From Halieaceae bacterium (GTDB lineage Bacteria; Pseudomonadota; Gammaproteobacteria; Pseudomonadales; Halieaceae): DNA of 50,150 bases. Location: contig CABYEX010000007.1 in assembly GCA_902518075.1 (NCBI GenBank), forward strand, positions 1-50,150, written 5' to 3'. Below the pieces are notes generated by a model that saw nothing but the letters and a program-made list of their open reading frames with translations, searched no databases and was not told the DNA's origin. The position numbers and the translations under genes are program-made. This document shows, piece after piece, positions 17,791 to 26,875 of this stretch; the stretch's first letter is position 1; every line of letters starts with the position of its first letter.

Positions 17791-19636
17791 TGTTTTGCTG
17801 GTCGGCACACCCAACTCGGGCAAAACCGCGTTGTTCAACCGACTCACCGGTCTGAATCAGCGGGTTGCGAATTACCCGGGAATTACGGTGGATCTGTCGA
17901 TCGGGCGTCTCGCGAAGTTGCCTGAACTCGATCTGGTGGATTTTCCCGGCACCTACTCCTTTAGACCGATCTCTGAGGAGGAGCGGGTCGCCGTGGGGTA
18001 TTTCGATACGTCACTCGCCGATCCAAGTGTGCAACACGTGCTCTGTATCGTCGATGCCACGCGATTGGAGAAAAGTCTCTTCTTTTGTTTGCAGGTGGTC
18101 GAGGCCTGCCAGCTTCAGGGGCTTCCCGTCACAATAATTGCCAACATGGGCGATATTCTGAAGCGCCACGGATTGAATATTGATTCAGAGGGCTTATCTC
18201 GGGCCATTGGTGCTCCCGTAATGCTGGCATCAGCGCGGACTGGGGAAGGGCTCGACACGATTATCTCGGTTGTTCAGTCCCCGCTACCACCGCCAGCGCC
18301 GCCGGAAACAACCGACGACAACCCGATTTTGGCGAGTGAGGGTGGGTCCGCTGAGGAGGCTTTGTATGCGGAGGCGCATCGCCTGGCGGAGCAGTACGGG
18401 GCGCCAGCGGATGAACTGTTGCGAGCCCAATCTCGGCTGGATCGATTCTTCCTCGGCTCGCTTTCCGGTGGCCTGACCTTTTCAGTGATCATGCTGATTC
18501 TTTTTCAATCCATCTTCACCTGGTCTGCGCCTGCTATGGATGCAGTGGAGGCCGGCGTCATTTGCTTGGGTGGTTGGATCTTGCCGCTTATCGGCGAAGG
18601 GGTATTCGCCGATTTTTTAGCTGATGCAGTTTTTAGCGGTATTGGTGCCTTTTTGGTGTTTGCCCCGCAGATTTTTGTGCTGACATTTGTCATTGGTCTG
18701 CTCGAGGATTCCGGTTACCTCGCCCGGGCCGCCCTTATTTGCCACAAGCCGCTCCGGTTCTTTGGTCTCAGCGGTAAAAGCTTTATCCCTATGCTGTCCG
18801 GCGTGGCCTGCGCGATTCCCGCTATTTATGCAGCGCGCTCGATCGAATCCCTGCGTGCCCGATTTCTGACCTATCTCGTGATTCCGCTGATGCCCTGCTC
18901 GGCGAGATTGCCCGTGTACACCTTGCTGATAGCCATTTTTATCCCGAGAGAGACAGCATTCGGGGGGTTGATCGGCTGGCAGGGTATGGCGCTTTTCGCT
19001 ATCTACGTTTTCGGCATGGCCGCCGGTCTAATCATCGCAGGCTTGGTCAACCGGCTGTCACCGTCTGAGGGTCAGATGCCGTTTATGATGGAATTGCCGG
19101 CCTACCGCATCCCAGCACTGGTACCCATTGCCAGAAAATCCGTACAGCGGGCCAAGCACTTTGTGACCAAGGCGGGTGCCGTTATTTTGGGTGTGACCGT
19201 GGTGATCTGGATTTTGGGCTACTTCCCGAATCAGGGCACGGATTTGGGCGGATCCTGGCTGGGCACGCTGGGGCAGTGGATTGAACCAGTCTTTCAGCCG
19301 CTGGGTCTGGACTGGCGCTATGGAGTGGCGATTGTCAGTGCCTTTTTGGCGAGAGAGGTCTTCGTCGGGACGCTGGGTACAATCATGGGTATCGAAGGGG
19401 CCGAGGACAATATTGTACCGCTGGTCGAGCAGGTGCAGGCCAGCGACCTGCCGCTGGGTTCGGGGCTAGCACTGCTGGTGTTTTTTGCCATTGCCCTGCA
19501 GTGCGTTTCCACCGTGGCTATTCTGGCCAAAGAGGTCAACTCATGGAAATTGGCGCTGCGCATGGTGATCGCTTATCTCTGCCTAGCCTGGGTCGCCGCT
19601 TGGGTCACGTTTAACGTGACCGGTTTCTTGGTCTAA
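17783..19636 (+). CDS. feoB: Ferrous iron transporter B
   Basis: The 617-residue inner-membrane protein takes up Fe2+. An N-terminal G-protein domain is visible with G1 GTPNSGKT (8-15), G3 DFPG (53-56) and G4 NMGD (121-124); a short helical insert leads to a membrane domain with about eight hydrophobic helices, including the two gate segments around IPMLSGVACAIPAIYAAR and its repeat SAFLAREVFVGTLG. It is shorter than E. coli FeoB (773 aa) but in the range of compact FeoB proteins. No FeoC gene follows. The gene ends 67 bases before a convergent gene with no clear terminator. Confidence 0.93.
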   Translation: MPSVLLVGTPNSGKTALFNRLTGLNQRVANYPGITVDLSIGRLAKLPELDLVDFPGTYSFRPISEEERVAVGYFDTSLADPSVQHVLCIVDATRLEKSLFFCLQVVEACQLQGLPVTIIANMGDILKRHGLNIDSEGLSRAIGAPVMLASARTGEGLDTIISVVQSPLPPPAPPETTDDNPILASEGGSAEEALYAEAHRLAEQYGAPADELLRAQSRLDRFFLGSLSGGLTFSVIMLILFQSIFTWSAPAMDAVEAGVICLGGWILPLIGEGVFADFLADAVFSGIGAFLVFAPQIFVLTFVIGLLEDSGYLARAALICHKPLRFFGLSGKSFIPMLSGVACAIPAIYAARSIESLRARFLTYLVIPLMPCSARLPVYTLLIAIFIPRETAFGGLIGWQGMALFAIYVFGMAAGLIIAGLVNRLSPSEGQMPFMMELPAYRIPALVPIARKSVQRAKHFVTKAGAVILGVTVVIWILGYFPNQGTDLGGSWLGTLGQWIEPVFQPLGLDWRYGVAIVSAFLAREVFVGTLGTIMGIEGAEDNIVPLVEQVQASDLPLGSGLALLVFFAIALQCVSTVAILAKEVNSWKLALRMVIAYLCLAWVAAWVTFNVTGFLV

Positions 19637-19703
19637 GGCGCTTACTGCTGGAAGCAGAGTGAAACAGGCAATCGCGCCGGAGACATTTTCTCGGTGCTCT
19701 GCG

Positions 19704-20048
19704 TCAATCTTCTCGCTCGCGCTGGAACAGTCGCAATTCGGTCAGCATCAGACGCGCGGCTAACCTCAGCGTCAGATCATGTTGTTCCTTCCGTAACTGT
19801 TCGATCCCTGCTCCTATATCCTCCTGAAGACGCGCGGCTTCTTGTTCCGTCATTTGACTGGGCAGGCGCACCTCAAAGTGGCAATTTGACTCCTTCTGAA
19901 GCTCTCCATAGGCATCGGTCAGGGACGCAATGGCGAAGTCGATCAGGGTCTGATCGGCGCCTTTGCTTCTGAGTAAGTGAGAAAGCTGTTCCCGCAAAAA
20001 GGAGAAGGCCTGCTTTTCGCGCGTGGGAAATTCAAGAATGTCGGCCAT
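19704..20048 (-). CDS. Small helical protein of unknown function next to yhbY
   Basis: A 114-residue, probably cytosolic protein without signal peptide or membrane helix. I do not recognise a family. It is mostly alpha-helical: a short N-terminal MADILEFPTREKQAF, a helix with LREQLSHLLRSKGA, and a long charged amphipathic C-terminal helix (about 67-110) rich in Glu, Gln, Arg and Leu that may form a coiled coil. It starts 11 bases after yhbY on the same strand, so the two are likely co-transcribed, suggesting but not proving a ribosome- or RNA-related role. The ATG is weakly supported; the TTC-rich reverse context has no strong ribosome binding site. Confidence 0.65.
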   Translation of the reverse strand: MADILEFPTREKQAFSFLREQLSHLLRSKGADQTLIDFAIASLTDAYGELQKESNCHFEVRLPSQMTEQEAARLQEDIGAGIEQLRKEQHDLTLRLAARLMLTELRLFQRERED

Positions 20049-20059
20049 AGTTCAAGGGG

Positions 20060-20371
20060 TCATCGGCTACGATGCAGATTGGACTTTCGAGGGTCAGCCT
20101 TTGGGTTGGGTCGCAACAGCGTCGCAATGTTCCCTACTCTTTGCACCAGATAGGCCTCACTGTGACTGCAGAGTTCTCCGATCACGGACTCGCGTCGCTC
20201 CCGATCACCGACCGCAATCTTGACCTTGATCAACTCATGATCATTGAGTGCGCGATCTAGCTCTTCCAAAACCGACGGTGCCAGCCCTTTCCCGGCGACC
20301 GTGACGATGGGTTTGAGAGAATGGGCCTGTGCGCGGAGTTGGCGTAACTCCCTACTGGTGGGAGGGGTCAT
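20060..20371 (-). CDS. yhbY: Ribosome assembly RNA-binding protein YhbY (CRM domain)
   Basis: A 103-residue single CRM-domain protein associated with 50S subunit precursors. The domain runs from about residue 5 (RELRQLRAQAHSLKPIVTVAGKGL) with the conserved GKGL loop, through ELDRALNDHELIKVKI to GNIATLLRPNP. The basic C-terminal tail is short. It diverges from rlmE across an 81-base region, the arrangement conserved in many gammaproteobacteria, and a shared promoter zone is expected there. Confidence 0.92.
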   Translation of the reverse strand: MTPPTSRELRQLRAQAHSLKPIVTVAGKGLAPSVLEELDRALNDHELIKVKIAVGDRERRESVIGELCSHSEAYLVQRVGNIATLLRPNPKADPRKSNLHRSR

Positions 20372-20452
20372 GGAGGCCTCTGCTGATTATCACGATACAC
20401 TGCCGATAGTGTAACGCTATGTTGTGCGCGCAGGAGGGATGCGACAGGGAAG

Positions 20453-21094
20453 ATGGGTAAGAAAAAGTCATCAAGCCGGGCCTGGTTGAAGGAGCATCAT
20501 GACGATGTCTTCGTGCAGCGCGCGCAAAAAGAGGGTTACCGCTCCCGAGCCGTTTACAAGCTCATGGAGATCAATGACAAAGATCGAATCATTCGTCCCG
20601 GCATGTCAGTACTGGATCTCGGAAGCGCGCCGGGTGGTTGGTCCCAGGTGGCGGGTGAGTGGGTTGGCGTTCATGGCTGCATGGTGGCGAGCGATATCCT
20701 GCCCATGGACATCCTGCCCGACGTGCGTTTCGTCCAAGGTGACCTTACGGATCAGGAGACCTATGAACGCATCATGGCGGAACTGAATAATCAGCCGTTG
20801 GATGTGGTGCTATCTGATATGGCCCCCAATATGAGTGGTTTGACCGAAGTGGATCAGCCGCGGGCCATGTATTTGGTGGAGTTGGCGACAGAATTGGCCC
20901 GCACCTCGCTGGCACCTGGGGGTGCCTTTATTGCCAAAGTTTTTCAGGGCGAGGGTTTTGAGGCCTGGTTCCGCGAGATCCGCAGTTGCTTCACCCGCGT
21001 AGTTACTCGTAAGCCAGCGGCTTCGCGGCCCCGATCCCGGGAGGTGTATGTGGTTGCTTCCGGGTTCAAAGGCAGTGAGAAACCACGATTTTAA
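20453..21094 (+). CDS. rlmE: 23S rRNA (uridine2552-2'-O)-methyltransferase
   Basis: RlmE (FtsJ/RrmJ) methylates U2552 in the A-loop of 23S rRNA late in 50S assembly, using S-adenosylmethionine. The 213-residue protein has a Rossmann methyltransferase fold with the SAM motif DLGSAPGGW (55-63) and the K-D-K-E catalytic set Lys36, Asp122, Lys162 and Glu197. Length and residue positions match E. coli RlmE within two residues. The ATG follows a purine-rich GGGAAG. It precedes ftsH as in E. coli, but the gap contains its own likely promoter. Confidence 0.95.
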   Translation: MGKKKSSSRAWLKEHHDDVFVQRAQKEGYRSRAVYKLMEINDKDRIIRPGMSVLDLGSAPGGWSQVAGEWVGVHGCMVASDILPMDILPDVRFVQGDLTDQETYERIMAELNNQPLDVVLSDMAPNMSGLTEVDQPRAMYLVELATELARTSLAPGGAFIAKVFQGEGFEAWFREIRSCFTRVVTRKPAASRPRSREVYVVASGFKGSEKPRF

Positions 21095-21140
21095 GGCGCG
21101 TGGCGGGGCTTTTGAGGGCTCAGAATCGTAACCAGAGGGG

Positions 21141-21169
21141 TTGAAATGGCCGAAACGGCCCCAATTCAA
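21141..21169. repeat. Inverted repeat (hairpin) between rlmE and ftsH
   Basis: TTGAA at 21141-21145 pairs with TTCAA at 21165-21169, and inside it GGCCG (21148-21152) pairs perfectly with CGGCC (21156-21160) around an AAA loop. No run of T follows, so it is not a standard intrinsic terminator. It lies 47 bases after rlmE and upstream of the ftsH promoter candidate; it could protect the rlmE mRNA end or act as an operator. Confidence 0.5.
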
Positions 21170-21194
21170 GGGAAAGTGACTGGAAAGCAGTGGA

Positions 21195-21224
21195 TTTAGG
21201 GGGTTTCGGCCAAAGCGTTATACT
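21195..21224 (+). promoter_or_regulatory. Candidate sigma-70 promoter for ftsH
   Basis: A good -10 element TATACT (21219-21224) is preceded at 18 bases by a weak -35 TTTAGG (21195-21200). Transcription would start near 21231, about 40 bases before the TTG start of ftsH. The -35 is poor, so activity is uncertain. Confidence 0.4.
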
Positions 21225-21271
21225 GTGCGGCCGCGCGAGCAACGCGCGACCCGGAACCGAGAGGACTCGTT

Positions 21272-23188
21272 TTGAACAATATGGCTAAGAATTTGCTGCT
21301 GTGGCTGTTGATCGCCGCGGTACTACTCTCGGTTTTCAATAATTTCAATCTGCGTAGCAGCACCGAGCAGGTGGGCTACTCCGAGTTTATCCGCGAGGTC
21401 CAGACCGACCGTCTGTCAAAAGTCTTGGTTGATGGCCTTACCATCACAGCACAGCGCAAAGATGGGAGCAGCTTTGAAACCATCCGCCCGATGGTTGAAG
21501 ACCCCAAGCTGATGGACGACCTGCTGGCGCATAACGTGACGGTTGAAGGTAAGCAACCCGAGCAACAGTCTGTCTGGACACAACTGCTGATTGCGAGTTT
21601 CCCGATCCTGCTGATTATTGCGGTGTTCATGTTCTTCATGCGGCAGATGCAAGGCGGGGCAGGCGGTCGGGGCGGCCCGATGAGTTTCGGCAAGAGTAAA
21701 GCCAAGCTTCTGGGTGAAGACCAGATCACCACGACCTTTGCCGACGTCGCCGGGGTTGAGGAAGCCAAAGAAGACGTTCAGGAGCTGGTTGAATTCCTGC
21801 GCGATCCCGGTCGATTCCAGAAGCTGGGCGGCCGGATCCCGCGCGGCGTGCTCATGGTGGGCCAGCCCGGAACCGGTAAGACCTTGCTCGCCAAGGCCAT
21901 AGCGGGCGAGGCCAAGGTGCCGTTTTTCTCCATCTCCGGCTCTGACTTTGTCGAGATGTTCGTGGGCGTGGGAGCTTCCCGCGTTCGCGACATGTTCGAG
22001 CAGGCCAAAAAGCAATCGCCCTGCATTATTTTTATCGACGAAATCGATGCGGTGGGTCGCCATCGCGGCGCGGGCTTGGGTGGCGGCCACGATGAGCGTG
22101 AGCAAACCCTGAACCAGCTCCTTGTGGAGATGGACGGCTTTGAACTCAATGATGGCGTGATTGTTATCGCCGCGACCAACCGGCCGGACGTACTGGACCC
22201 CGCTCTCCTGCGACCAGGCCGATTCGACCGTCAGGTAGTTGTGGGTCTGCCCGACATTCGTGGGCGGGAACAGATTCTCAAGGTACATATGCGCAAGGTG
22301 CCGCTGTCAGAGGACGTCGATTCCTCGAAAATCGCGCGAGGTACCCCGGGCTTCTCCGGTGCGGATCTGGCTAACCTCGTTAACGAGGCCGCGCTGTTTG
22401 CTGCGCGTGGAGGCCTGCGTTTAGTGGGGATGAATCAGTTTGAGTTGGCGAAAGATAAGATCATGATGGGTGCTGAGCGCCGGTCGATGGTGATGTCCGA
22501 GGCGGAAAAGCGCAACACGGCGTACCACGAGGCTGGGCATGCCATTGTTGGCCGCCTGATGCCTGAGCATGACCCGGTTTATAAAGTATCGATTATTCCT
22601 CGTGGCCGCGCGCTAGGCGTGACCATGTTTCTTCCAGAGGAAGACCGCTACAGCCATAGCCGTCGCCACATCATTTCACAGATTACCAGCCTCTTTGGCG
22701 GCCGCGTTGCCGAGGAAATGACGCTTGGGAAAGACGGTATTACGACAGGTGCATCCAACGACATCCAACGCGCGACCGAGGTGGCTAGGAATATGGTCAC
22801 CAAGTGGGGCCTGTCGGATAGCATGGGGCCACTGATGTATGACGAGGGCGGTGAAGAAGTATTTCTGGGGCGCAGTGCAGCACAGCCCTCCAAGGCGATG
22901 TCAGATGAGACGGCGCTTGCGATTGATCGGGAGGTGCGCAACATCATTGATGAGTGCTACGACAAGGCACACCATTTGCTCGAGGCCAACCGCGACAAGC
23001 TCGACATGATGGCTGATGCACTGATGCAATACGAGACTATCGACGCTGAGCAGATCGACGACATTATGGAGGGGAAGTCTCCCCGTCCTCCTTCTGGCTG
23101 GTCTGATGATGACAAGGGTGCCCCTCCGGATGAAGGAAAGGCTGAGTCAGCCGGCAACCCCATTGGCGGTGCTGCGACCGAGCACTGA
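21272..23188 (+). CDS. ftsH: ATP-dependent zinc metalloprotease FtsH
   Basis: FtsH is a hexameric inner-membrane AAA+ protease degrading misfolded membrane proteins and regulatory substrates. The 638-residue protein has two N-terminal membrane helices (about 5-22 and 107-124) flanking a periplasmic domain, an AAA module with Walker A GQPGTGKT (197-204) and Walker B IIFIDEID, a second region of homology [17 protein letters not shown], and the zinc site HEAGH (419-423). Walker A has Gln where most FtsH have Pro. The TTG at 21272 is chosen because GAGG lies seven bases upstream; starting at the ATG at 21281 would drop three residues. It leads into folP and glmM. Confidence 0.97.
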   Translation: MNNMAKNLLLWLLIAAVLLSVFNNFNLRSSTEQVGYSEFIREVQTDRLSKVLVDGLTITAQRKDGSSFETIRPMVEDPKLMDDLLAHNVTVEGKQPEQQSVWTQLLIASFPILLIIAVFMFFMRQMQGGAGGRGGPMSFGKSKAKLLGEDQITTTFADVAGVEEAKEDVQELVEFLRDPGRFQKLGGRIPRGVLMVGQPGTGKTLLAKAIAGEAKVPFFSISGSDFVEMFVGVGASRVRDMFEQAKKQSPCIIFIDEIDAVGRHRGAGLGGGHDEREQTLNQLLVEMDGFELNDGVIVIAATNRPDVLDPALLRPGRFDRQVVVGLPDIRGREQILKVHMRKVPLSEDVDSSKIARGTPGFSGADLANLVNEAALFAARGGLRLVGMNQFELAKDKIMMGAERRSMVMSEAEKRNTAYHEAGHAIVGRLMPEHDPVYKVSIIPRGRALGVTMFLPEEDRYSHSRRHIISQITSLFGGRVAEEMTLGKDGITTGASNDIQRATEVARNMVTKWGLSDSMGPLMYDEGGEEVFLGRSAAQPSKAMSDETALAIDREVRNIIDECYDKAHHLLEANRDKLDMMADALMQYETIDAEQIDDIMEGKSPRPPSGWSDDDKGAPPDEGKAESAGNPIGGAATEH

Positions 23189-23229
23189 TCCCGTTGGCAC
23201 GGCTCGCTACTGAGTAGCAGTTACCTGAG

Positions 23230-24099
23230 ATGGTCAATGCCATCACCTGTGGTGCGCGCACTCTGGACCTGAGCCGTCCGCGCATTATGGGCGTCCTTAA
23301 TGTCACTCCAGATTCTTTTTCCGATGGCGGACACCTTTACCGCGACGGGCACGTTGACACTGACGCGCTGTTAGCGCAAGCCGAGAAAATGCTGGATGAG
23401 GGTGCTGACATTCTGGATGTAGGCGGTGAATCGACTCGTCCGGGCGCGGCTGCGGTCAGCGAGGCCGAGGAGTTGGACCGGGTGGTCGCAGCGGTGGAAG
23501 CGCTCGCTCGGCACTGCGACACGATCATTTCGGTGGATACCAGCACGCCCAGCGTGATGAGGGAATCTGCTCGGTGCGGTGCGGGTCTCCTAAATGACGT
23601 GCGCGGTTTCCAGCGCCCGCAGGCGCTCCATGCTGCGGCGGATACCGGTCTGGCGCTCTGTGTGATGCATATGCAGGGGGAGCCAGACACGATGCAGGCT
23701 GCGCCTACCTATAGCGATGTAGTGCAGGACATTGCTGAATATTTAGGCCATCGTCTGGCTGATGTGAGTGCTGCTGGCATCGATCTTGATCGGGTCATCA
23801 TTGATCCCGGTTTTGGCTTTGGCAAAACGGCTGAACAAAACTTTGAGCTGCTCGCGCGACTCGAGGTCTTATGCAATCAGCGCCAGCCAGTCCTGGTTGG
23901 GCTGTCACGTAAATCCATGATCAGCAGCGTGCTCGATCGACTGCCGGAGCAGCGCATGGTTGCCAGCGTGGCTCTGGCGCTGATGGCAGTGGAGCGTGGG
24001 GCGCGTATAGTGCGAGTTCACGATGTTGCTGCCACATTCGATGCCTTATCGATGTGGCAAACGACGAGGCACGCGCTGATTCAGAGTCAGCCCGTATGA
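23230..24099 (+). CDS. folP: Dihydropteroate synthase
   Basis: FolP joins 6-hydroxymethyl-dihydropterin pyrophosphate and p-aminobenzoate to dihydropteroate in folate synthesis; sulfonamides target it. The 289-residue TIM-barrel protein shows the pterin-site motifs [15 protein letters not shown] near residue 18, [11 protein letters not shown], and [13 protein letters not shown], plus the SRKS anion-binding segment. Length is normal. Its stop overlaps the glmM start (ATGA). Upstream of the ATG the ribosome binding site is weak, but the start fits homologues. Confidence 0.95.
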   Translation: MVNAITCGARTLDLSRPRIMGVLNVTPDSFSDGGHLYRDGHVDTDALLAQAEKMLDEGADILDVGGESTRPGAAAVSEAEELDRVVAAVEALARHCDTIISVDTSTPSVMRESARCGAGLLNDVRGFQRPQALHAAADTGLALCVMHMQGEPDTMQAAPTYSDVVQDIAEYLGHRLADVSAAGIDLDRVIIDPGFGFGKTAEQNFELLARLEVLCNQRQPVLVGLSRKSMISSVLDRLPEQRMVASVALALMAVERGARIVRVHDVAATFDALSMWQTTRHALIQSQPV

Positions 24100-25433
24100 G
24101 CAGACAGTTTTTCGGAACCGACGGCATTCGCGGTGAGGTAGGTAAATACCCCGTGACCGCGGACTTTGTGCTCAAGCTTGGGTGGGCAGCCGGGCGGGTA
24201 TTCTCCTCGACTGAGCGCGAGACGCATGTGTTAATTGGAAAGGATACCCGGGTGTCCGGCTATATGTTCGAGTCTGCACTGGAGGCTGGACTGGTCGCGG
24301 CGGGGGTGCGTGTCACCCTACTGGGACCCATGCCTACCCCTGCGGTGGCCATGCTGACTCGCAGTCAAAAAGCGTCGGCCGGGATTGTCATCAGTGCCTC
24401 TCACAATGCATATACCGATAACGGCATTAAGTTTTTTAATGGTGAGGGCTGCAAGCTTTCAGATGATCTTGAGTTTCAGATTGAGTGCATGCTGTCAGAG
24501 CCCATGGACACCGTGCCCTCAGCGCAGTTGGGGAAGGCAGCACGGATGGTGGACGCACCAGGCAGATACGTCGAGTTTTGTAAGAATACGTTTCCTGGAT
24601 CGTTGAACTTGAGGGGACTGCGCTTGGTCTTAGACTGCGCCCACGGTGCGACTTACCAGGTCGCGCCCCAGGTTTTCACCGAGCTGGGGGCAACCGTGGT
24701 CGTGATGGGTGCCGAGCCGGATGGCTACAACATCAACCGCGATGTTGGATCGACATCCCCGGCCGCACTGCAAGCGCGAGTGCTGAGCGAGCATGCGGAT
24801 CTGGGCATTGCGTTTGACGGTGACGGCGACCGAGTGCAGTGCGTTGCCGCCGACGGCACGATCGTTGATGGAGATGAGCTTCTCTACGTCATTGCCAATG
24901 ATCGTGTGCAACGGGGGCGACCGCCTGAAGGCGTGGTGGGTACGCTGATGTCCAACCTGGGTCTGGAGCAAGCGTTGGCAGGTAAGGGTATCGAATTAGT
25001 GCGTGCGAAGGTGGGCGATCGCTACGTGCTTGAACAGATGGCAGAGCGGGGCTGGTCTCTGGGTGGCGAAGCTTCCGGACACATTATTTGCGCCGATCTC
25101 ACCACGACTGGCGATGGCATTGTGGCCGCTCTCCAAATCGTGGCGGCCATGGCGGCGGCTGGTGAGAGCCTGTTGGCGCTGAAAAGCGCGTTGCACAAAT
25201 TGCCCCAGACGTTGATTAACGTCCCGGTCCCGGAGGGATTTGTGCTGGAAGACTGCGAAGCGGCGGTGGCTGAGAGTAAGAGGGTAGAGGACGTATTGTC
25301 AGGGCGGGGTCGCCTGGTTCTCCGTGCCTCTGGAACCGAGCCGCTCATCAGGGTCATGATTGAGGGCGCCGATGCGGGGGAGAATCACCGTCTGGCCGAT
25401 GGTATCGCCGAGGCGATCCGACAGGCGCACTAG
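24096..25433 (+). CDS. glmM: Phosphoglucosamine mutase
   Basis: GlmM converts glucosamine-6-phosphate to glucosamine-1-phosphate for UDP-GlcNAc, feeding peptidoglycan and LPS. The 445-residue protein has the phosphorylated Ser102 in [11 protein letters not shown], the metal loop DGDGDR, the sugar loop GEASGH and the phosphate-binding [12 protein letters not shown] near the C-terminus. The start at 24096 overlaps the folP stop (ATGA) and gives the typical N-terminus [11 protein letters not shown]. No tpiA follows, although many gammaproteobacteria have it here. Confidence 0.96.
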   Translation: MSRQFFGTDGIRGEVGKYPVTADFVLKLGWAAGRVFSSTERETHVLIGKDTRVSGYMFESALEAGLVAAGVRVTLLGPMPTPAVAMLTRSQKASAGIVISASHNAYTDNGIKFFNGEGCKLSDDLEFQIECMLSEPMDTVPSAQLGKAARMVDAPGRYVEFCKNTFPGSLNLRGLRLVLDCAHGATYQVAPQVFTELGATVVVMGAEPDGYNINRDVGSTSPAALQARVLSEHADLGIAFDGDGDRVQCVAADGTIVDGDELLYVIANDRVQRGRPPEGVVGTLMSNLGLEQALAGKGIELVRAKVGDRYVLEQMAERGWSLGGEASGHIICADLTTTGDGIVAALQIVAAMAAAGESLLALKSALHKLPQTLINVPVPEGFVLEDCEAAVAESKRVEDVLSGRGRLVLRASGTEPLIRVMIEGADAGENHRLADGIAEAIRQAH

Positions 25434-25438
25434 TTCAG

Positions 25439-25467
25439 TTGCGGCACGGATACGTGACCGGTATGAT
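25439..25467 (+). promoter_or_regulatory. Candidate sigma-70 promoter for secG-tRNA-Leu
   Basis: TTGCGG (25439-25444) and TATGAT (25462-25467) are separated by 17 bases. The -10 matches consensus at five of six positions, the -35 only in its TTG. Transcription would begin near 25474, about 44 bases before the secG ATG. Confidence 0.45.
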
Positions 25468-25517
25468 CTCGCGCCCTATGGTGGGAGTCGGTCGCCGGCG
25501 CAGAGTTGGAAAGAATC

Positions 25518-25895
25518 ATGGAACAGATAACACTAATGGTACATCTGCTGGTCGCGTTAGCGCTGATCGCGCTGATCCTGTTGCAACGCGGCAAAGGAAC
25601 CGATATTGGCGCTTCTTTTGGCGCGGGCGCATCACAGACCCTGTTTGGCAGCGCGGGCAGCGGCAATGCGCTTACTCGGATGACTGCATGGTTGTCGGCG
25701 ATCTTCTTTGCCAGCAGTTTTGGTCTGGCGGTGATTGCCGACAACCGTACCACTAGCGAGGACGAACTTGGATTTGAGGTGCCGGTGTATGAGCCGGTTG
25801 AGAGAGAAATCTCCGACAGTGACGTACCTGATATTGATTATGGGTCAGAGGGCGATATTCCCTTTGATGATGCACCCCCGTCCAGCGGGGAGTGA
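25518..25895 (+). CDS. secG: Protein-export membrane protein SecG
   Basis: SecG is the small subunit of the SecYEG translocon. The 125-residue protein has two membrane helices (about 3-19 and 54-71) joined by the conserved loop LLQRGKGTDIGASFGAGASQTLFGSAGSGN. The C-terminal ~50 residues after the second helix are strongly acidic (many Glu/Asp) and have no counterpart in E. coli SecG, though such tails are common in marine gammaproteobacteria. The ATG at 25518 is used because GGAAAG lies just before it. It is followed 11 bases later by a tRNA-Leu gene. Confidence 0.94.
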   Translation: MEQITLMVHLLVALALIALILLQRGKGTDIGASFGAGASQTLFGSAGSGNALTRMTAWLSAIFFASSFGLAVIADNRTTSEDELGFEVPVYEPVEREISDSDVPDIDYGSEGDIPFDDAPPSSGE

Positions 25896-25906
25896 CCGGT
25901 TAACCA

Positions 25907-25992
25907 GCGGAAGTGGTGGAATTGGTAGACACGCTATCTTGAGGGGGTAGTGGCCTATGGCTGTGCGGGTTCAAGTCCCGCCTTCCGCACCA
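25907..25992 (+). tRNA. tRNA-Leu (GAG anticodon)
   Basis: The 86-base gene folds as a class II tRNA. The acceptor stem GCGGAAG pairs with CTTCCGC, the anticodon stem CTATC/GGTAG holds the loop TTGAGGG with anticodon GAG at 25941-25943, a long variable arm follows, the T-arm contains GGTTCAAGTCC, and CCA is encoded (25990-25992). It reads CUC/CUU leucine codons. Position directly after secG is conserved in gammaproteobacteria. Confidence 0.95.
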
Positions 25993-26087
25993 ACATAAGC
26001 TATCGCACGACAAGGAAGTCTCTTAGCTCGATATGAGGTTTACATTGATACCGTGCATATAAGGATTGAGCTCGCAAGACAGGATCG

Positions 26088-26801
26088 TTAGCGCACATCA
26101 ACGACTATCCCAGTGATGTTATCCCTGCCACCCCTTTGCAGTGCCTCTTCAATCAAGGCAGTGAGAATGTGCTCACTGAAAGACTCTCCTAACATGCTCT
26201 GGATCTTCTCAAGCGGAAGTTCTTTATAGAGCCCGTCTGTGCAGACGAGAAACCTGTCGCCTGCTTCGACCTCGGTAACATCAGCGTCAAGATGCAAGTC
26301 TTGGTGAACGCCTACCGCTCTGGTCAGCATATTTGCTGAATTTAAACGCTGTGCCGCCTCACGGGATAACTCCCCTCTTCTATGTCGCTCCTGGGCTAGG
26401 TTATGGTCCTCGGTCAGGAGTGTGAGCTCACTGCCTCTGAAGCGATAAATTCGGCTATCTCCAGCCCATATCGAGATTGCCTTGGACTGAAAAATAATGA
26501 GAGCGGCAACTGTGGTGCTAGGCGTACCCGCACCTGCCATATTTCTGCATGCCTGATGTGCTTGGCGTAGCCTTGACGTGATATCAGCTACGGACTCTTC
26601 AACTGAGTTCCCCTGGCTGTAACTCTCGACATGTTCCACGACTGTCGCGCTCGCTTTGTCACCATTGCCATGACCACCGATTCCATCGGCGACGAGCCAT
26701 AGCCCTTCTGCCTCGTTGACAAACAGAGCGTCCTCGTTGACTCGTCGGGTGTGGCCTATGTGAGTGCCGTGGCAGGTATGTGTTGTATGAGGGCCGGGCA
26801 T
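26088..26801 (-). CDS. PP2C-family Ser/Thr protein phosphatase
   Basis: A 237-residue soluble PPM-type phosphatase. Metal-binding motifs are in order: RVNEDALF (20-27), VADGIGGHGNGD (38-48), the GDSRIYRFRG segment, CTDGLYKEL and the C-terminal DNITGIVV (227-234), so all expected Asp ligands are present. There is no membrane segment or sensor domain. It lies 74 bases downstream of a Ser/Thr kinase on the same strand and most likely reverses that kinase's phosphorylation; this pairing is inference from context. The start at 26801 has GGAGA almost touching the ATG, so the exact start is uncertain. The region is visibly richer in A/T than flanking core genes and lies between two tRNA genes, suggesting acquisition. 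Confidence 0.88.
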   Translation of the reverse strand: MPGPHTTHTCHGTHIGHTRRVNEDALFVNEAEGLWLVADGIGGHGNGDKASATVVEHVESYSQGNSVEESVADITSRLRQAHQACRNMAGAGTPSTTVAALIIFQSKAISIWAGDSRIYRFRGSELTLLTEDHNLAQERHRRGELSREAAQRLNSANMLTRAVGVHQDLHLDADVTEVEAGDRFLVCTDGLYKELPLEKIQSMLGESFSEHILTALIEEALQRGGRDNITGIVVDVR

Positions 26802-26875
26802 TCTCCAGCGTGCTTCCTTATTTCAATTGTGAAAAAGTATCTGCTGGATCCGGTCGGTAGTCGAGCTTGCCAGTG

